Source of the DNA: Rhodobacterales bacterium | Lineage (GTDB): Bacteria > Pseudomonadota > Alphaproteobacteria > Rhodobacterales > Rhodobacteraceae | DNA length: 34,596 nucleotides | Assembly (NCBI GenBank): GCA_014763725.1 | Contig: JACXUX010000003.1 | Location: 1 to 34,596, forward strand | Direction: 5' to 3' | In this document: piece by piece, positions 32,226-34,596 of the stretch | Numbering within the stretch: position 1 is the first letter of the stretch | Layout of the letters: the number at the start of each line of letters is the position of its first letter | Translations under genes and position numbers: made by a program | The notes under the pieces: generated by a model | The model's input: the letters and a program-made list of their open reading frames with translations, nothing else | Databases searched by the model: none | Told to the model about the DNA's origin: nothing

Positions 32226-33452
32226 GGCGCGGGCCTTGCCGTCGTGTCGATGCGGGCGATGACCTCGAGGTTGGTGAAGCGCGAAGCCAGGTCCGGGGAC
32301 GGCGCATCCAGCGCCACCAGCACGCGGATCACGCGGGCGTCCTTGTTTTCGGCCGCGTCGTCGGAAATCAGCCCCTGACGACCCACGGTCAGGCCGATGC
32401 GGTCGACCCGGCCCTGCAGCGTGGTGTTCAGCGCCGCCGCCGCCAGGTCCACCGGCTGGCCGGGCTGGACGGCGGTGATCCGGTCCTGCCAGACCTCGAC
32501 CTCGGCCATCATCTGGCCGGTGTCGCCCATCTCCATGATGCCCTCGGCGGGCGGACGCTGGCCCGGGGTGGCGTGGATGTCCAGGATCGTGCCGGCGATC
32601 GGGGCGACGACGGTGGACCGTTCCAGATCCAGCCGCGCGCGGTCCAGGTCGGCGCGGGCGGCCTCGACATTCCGCGTGGCCACGATCACGTCGGGCTGGT
32701 CGTCCAGATCGACCGACGAAAAGCGCTTCAGCGTCGCCTCGGCCCGGGCGACGGCCAGGCTTGCCCCCTCGGCCGCGGTGCGCACCGAATCGAGCTTGGC
32801 CTGCGTGGCCACCGCGCGGGCGAACAGCTCCTGGGTGCGCGCCAGCGTCGCCTGCGCATCGGCCGCGGTGGCGACCGCCTGATGTGGCGACCGCCTGATC
32901 CAGCGCGGCCTGCGCCTCGTCCCGGCTGGCGGCGACGACGGCGCGGGTCTGCATCAGCGTGGCCTCGCGCACGGCCAGGCTGGCCTGGGCCATCAGCACC
33001 GCGCCCTCCAGCGCGGTGCGGTTGTCCAGCCGCGCCAGCACCGCGCCGCGGTCCACCCGGTCGCCCACGGCGACCAGGATTTCCGCCACCCGCGCGTCGC
33101 CCGCGCCATAGGGGGCCGCCACGATCGACACATCGCCCCGCGGCATGATCCGCGCCAGCCCCACCACATCGGTGGGCAGCAGGGTTTCCGCCATCTTCGG
33201 CGGCAGGTCGATGTCGGGCGGCAGGGCGATGGGCGCATCGGACCCGCCCCCGGGCTGCAGGCCGGTCAGGGCGTAGAACTTCTGCAGGCCCGGCGGCTGG
33301 AAATACAGCCCCAGAACCGCGCCCGAGAACATGAACACCGGGATCAGCAGCACCAGCAGATAGCGGGCGCGGAACCACCGCCGGCGGGGCGGGGGCGCAT
33401 CGGCGCCCAGACCCAGGTCAAGCGGCAGGTCGGGCGTGGCGGGGTCTGGCAT
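32222..33452 (-). pseudogene. devB: HlyD/DevB-type membrane fusion protein broken by a 16-bp tandem duplication
   Basis: The gene starts at the ATG at 33452. A Pro/Arg-rich cytoplasmic tail is followed by one membrane anchor (YLLVLLIPVFMFSGAVLGLYF), a lipoyl-like half (VSIVAAPYGAGDARVAEILVAVGDRVDRG) and the first helix of the coiled coil. At 32868-32899 a 16-bp sequence is repeated in tandem and shifts the frame by +1, giving nonsense that runs on into the devC frame. Deleting one copy yields LDQAVATAADAQATLART and a continuous protein of 404 residues. The second half carries the rest of the coiled coil, STVVAPIAGTILDIHATPGQ and the beta-barrel. In the intact form it links the DevCA pump to an outer membrane channel. 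No outer membrane partner is encoded nearby. Confidence 0.88.
32868..32899 (-). repeat. exact 16-bp tandem duplication breaking devB
   Basis: On the plus strand GTGGCGACCGCCTGAT occurs at 32868-32883 and again at 32884-32899 with no mismatch. Sixteen bases shift the frame by one. With one copy removed the reading frame is continuous through the HlyD gene. Confidence 0.93.
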
Positions 33453-33557
33453 CGGTCTGGGGCCTTTCTGGCGCGGTCGCGGGCAGGGCTGCCCCGTCGC
33501 GCGCAGATTGCGCAGTCTCGGCCGCGGCGCGCACCCGTGCAGGGCGCAACAGAACGC

Positions 33558-33575
33558 CCCCCGGCCCTGCGGGGG
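33558..33575 (-). terminator. possible hairpin after the rhodanese gene
   Basis: CCCCCG (33558-33563) and CGGGGG (33570-33575) form a six-pair stem with a six-base loop immediately after the rhodanese stop on the minus strand. There is no U-tract. The remaining bases to the devB start (33453-33557) are GC-rich with no clear promoter. Confidence 0.35.
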
Positions 33576-34001
33576 TCAGGGTTTCCAGGCGGCGTCCTGC
33601 TGCCAGCCGGCAAAGCCCGACTGCAGCACCACCACATTCGACCGCCCCGCCACCCGCAGCGCAAAGGTCGCCTGCGCCGACAGGCTGCCGGTGTTGCAGA
33701 ACAGGATGGTCATCCGGTCCTCGGGGATCTCGTCGAGGCGGTCCAGCACCTGGCGCCATTCGATGTTGATGGCCCCCGGGATCGTGCCGGCCGCGAACTG
33801 GTCGGCGCTGCGGGTGTCGACGAACAGCGCCGCGTCGAACACCGTGCGGTCGATCTGCCGGGGCAGGATGATGCCGGATTCATAGTCCTGGAACATCAGG
33901 TAGTCCTGCATCGCCTCGATCGCGGCCTCTTGCGCGGCGGCGGGGGCGGCCTGCAGGCCAAGCGCGACGAGCGCCGCCGCAAGCAGGGGGGTCAGGGTCA
34001 C
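33576..34001 (-). CDS. periplasmic rhodanese-domain protein
   Basis: A 141-residue protein. An N-terminal signal peptide (T-L-T-P-L-L then an Ala/Leu core, A-A-A-Q near residue 24) precedes one rhodanese domain. The presumed active-site Cys102 is in ILFCNTGSLSAQA, and FVDTRSADQFAAGTIPGAINI is the domain's first strand and loop. Rhodanese domains bind and transfer sulfane sulfur or act as sensors; the loop C-N-T-G-S-L-S is of standard length. The start is GTG at 34001, eight bases after GGAGGAG. It lies between an unrecognised gene and the DevBCA exporter, all in the same direction, but a functional link is not evident. Confidence 0.88.
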   Translation of the reverse strand: MTLTPLLAAALVALGLQAAPAAAQEAAIEAMQDYLMFQDYESGIILPRQIDRTVFDAALFVDTRSADQFAAGTIPGAINIEWRQVLDRLDEIPEDRMTILFCNTGSLSAQATFALRVAGRSNVVVLQSGFAGWQQDAAWKP

Positions 34002-34020
34002 CCGCGGTCTCCTCCGGACG

Positions 34021-34041
34021 GTGGCACAGCCCTTGTGCCAC
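34021..34041 (-). terminator. hairpin between the window-edge gene and the rhodanese gene
   Basis: GTGGCACA (34021-34028) and TGTGCCAC (34034-34041) pair perfectly over eight bases with a five-base loop. In the minus-strand transcript it follows the stop of the gene at the window edge and precedes the rhodanese ribosome site. With no U-tract it may be a weak terminator or an attenuating stem. Confidence 0.45.
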
Positions 34042-34057
34042 GGCGCGGCGCGCGGTC

Positions 34058-34596
34058 CTAGTCGAAGATTCCGGTCACCCGGCCGAACAGCATGAAGGCG
34101 CGCGCGGTGCGGGTTTCGGCCAGATCGGCGATCTCGGCGTCGGTCGCGTTCTTCTCGAATTCGGCAAAGGTCTTGTCGAACTGGCGCAGGAAGTGGTGCG
34201 CGGCATCGCGAAAGACCGCGTCCTCGCGCATCCGCCCGGCGGTCAGCGCCAGGCTGGACCGGTCGCGGATGCCGCCCAGCGCGGCGATGGCGCGGCCGCG
34301 CTCGCCCTCGGCAAAGCGGCGCCAGACCTCGGGGCGGGCGCGGTCGGGCTTCAGGTCGTCCATGTAGATGCCGTCCTGGGCCAGCAGCGTCAGCACGTCC
34401 TGGGCCGCGCGGATCAGCCGGGCGATCTTGCGGTCTTCCAGCGCCAGGCGCAGGGCGCGAAAGCCGTCCTTGTCGTCGGGCGTTTCGGGGAAGTTCAGCG
34501 CCCGGATGAAATCGCCCATGCCCAGCGGCGGGCGCAGATCCTCGGCCGGGGTGCCCAGCGCCAGGGCGGGCTGTTCCTCGGCCGCGGGGGCGGGGG
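34058..34596 (-). CDS. conserved protein of unknown function, C-terminal part (cut by window end)
   Basis: The minus-strand frame is open to the window end and ends at 34058. An internal ATG at 34519 exists, but codons upstream (AEEQPALALGTPAEDLRPPLG) continue in protein-like Pro/Ala-rich sequence, so the true start lies outside. The visible 179 residues are mostly helical and charged, with an acidic or low-complexity front and a compact end (VWRRFAEGERGRAIAALGGIRD; AAHHFLRQFDKTFAEF). No signal peptide, membrane segment or cysteine motif is visible in this part. I do not recognise the family. Confidence 0.7.
   Translation of the reverse strand, partial: PAPAAEEQPALALGTPAEDLRPPLGMGDFIRALNFPETPDDKDGFRALRLALEDRKIARLIRAAQDVLTLLAQDGIYMDDLKPDRARPEVWRRFAEGERGRAIAALGGIRDRSSLALTAGRMREDAVFRDAAHHFLRQFDKTFAEFEKNATDAEIADLAETRTARAFMLFGRVTGIFD

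Noticed and set aside
1-34596. CRISPR arrays, tRNA or rRNA genes, insertion sequences, phage or toxin-antitoxin genes
   Set aside because: No regularly spaced repeats, no tRNA-like CCA-ended cloverleaf sequence, and no transposase, integrase or toxin motif was seen. All gaps are under 200 bases and were read.

Overview
The window is GC-rich DNA (roughly 70% by eye) with dense, tightly packed genes. The order irr - fabA - fabB - fabI beside comF - grxC - nitrilase - marR points to an alphaproteobacterium of the Rhodobacterales, most likely a Paracoccus-like member of the Rhodobacteraceae. No rRNA, tRNA, CRISPR array, insertion sequence or phage gene was recognised, and no gene-free stretch exceeds about 200 bases.

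Layout. 1-3141 holds housekeeping genes: the end of a ComF-like phosphoribosyltransferase, glutaredoxin, a nitrilase-family amidase, a MarR regulator, a transglutaminase-like protein and the iron regulator Irr. 3326-5911 is fabA-fabB-fabI, the anaerobic-type unsaturated fatty acid branch, closed by a strong hairpin. 5965-11556 (minus strand) is a catabolic locus: an FMN-dependent (LLM) monooxygenase, an aldo/keto reductase, a flavin reductase and a TRAP transporter (DctQ, DctM, DctP). It faces a GntR/HutC regulator and a Gfo/Idh/MocA oxidoreductase. 13580-18024 is a translationally coupled operon: AMP-forming acyl-CoA ligase, fused E1 alpha/beta 2-oxoacid dehydrogenase, lipoyl E2 and a discrete acyl carrier protein. 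18038-22992 (minus) is a Ugp-type sugar/polyol-phosphate ABC importer with a TIM-barrel isomerase. 23138-25519 is phosphoenolpyruvate synthase. 25535-29482 (minus) is dabA-dabB, an energy-coupled inorganic carbon pump, with a divergent LysR regulator. 30459-33452 (minus) is a DevBCA-type ABC exporter, followed by a periplasmic rhodanese and the C-terminal part of an unrecognised protein.

The most striking feature is damage. dctM carries an in-frame amber codon. The LLM monooxygenase has two frame breaks. The acyl-CoA ligase has four lesions, including an exact 10-bp tandem duplication. E1 and E2 each look to have lost a large internal segment. The HlyD/DevB gene is broken by an exact 16-bp tandem duplication, devA seems to have lost its start codon, and devC looks internally shortened. 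The core genes (irr, fab, grxC, comF) and the ugp, ppsA and dab genes are open throughout. This pattern fits real decay of dispensable catabolic and export loci better than uniformly poor sequence. A few lesions, notably one in a G-run, could still be sequencing errors.

The best candidates for undescribed biology are the ligase/E1/E2/ACP operon, which has a carrier protein but no E3, and the monooxygenase/TRAP locus of unknown substrate. Both are damaged here and would be better studied in relatives with intact copies.
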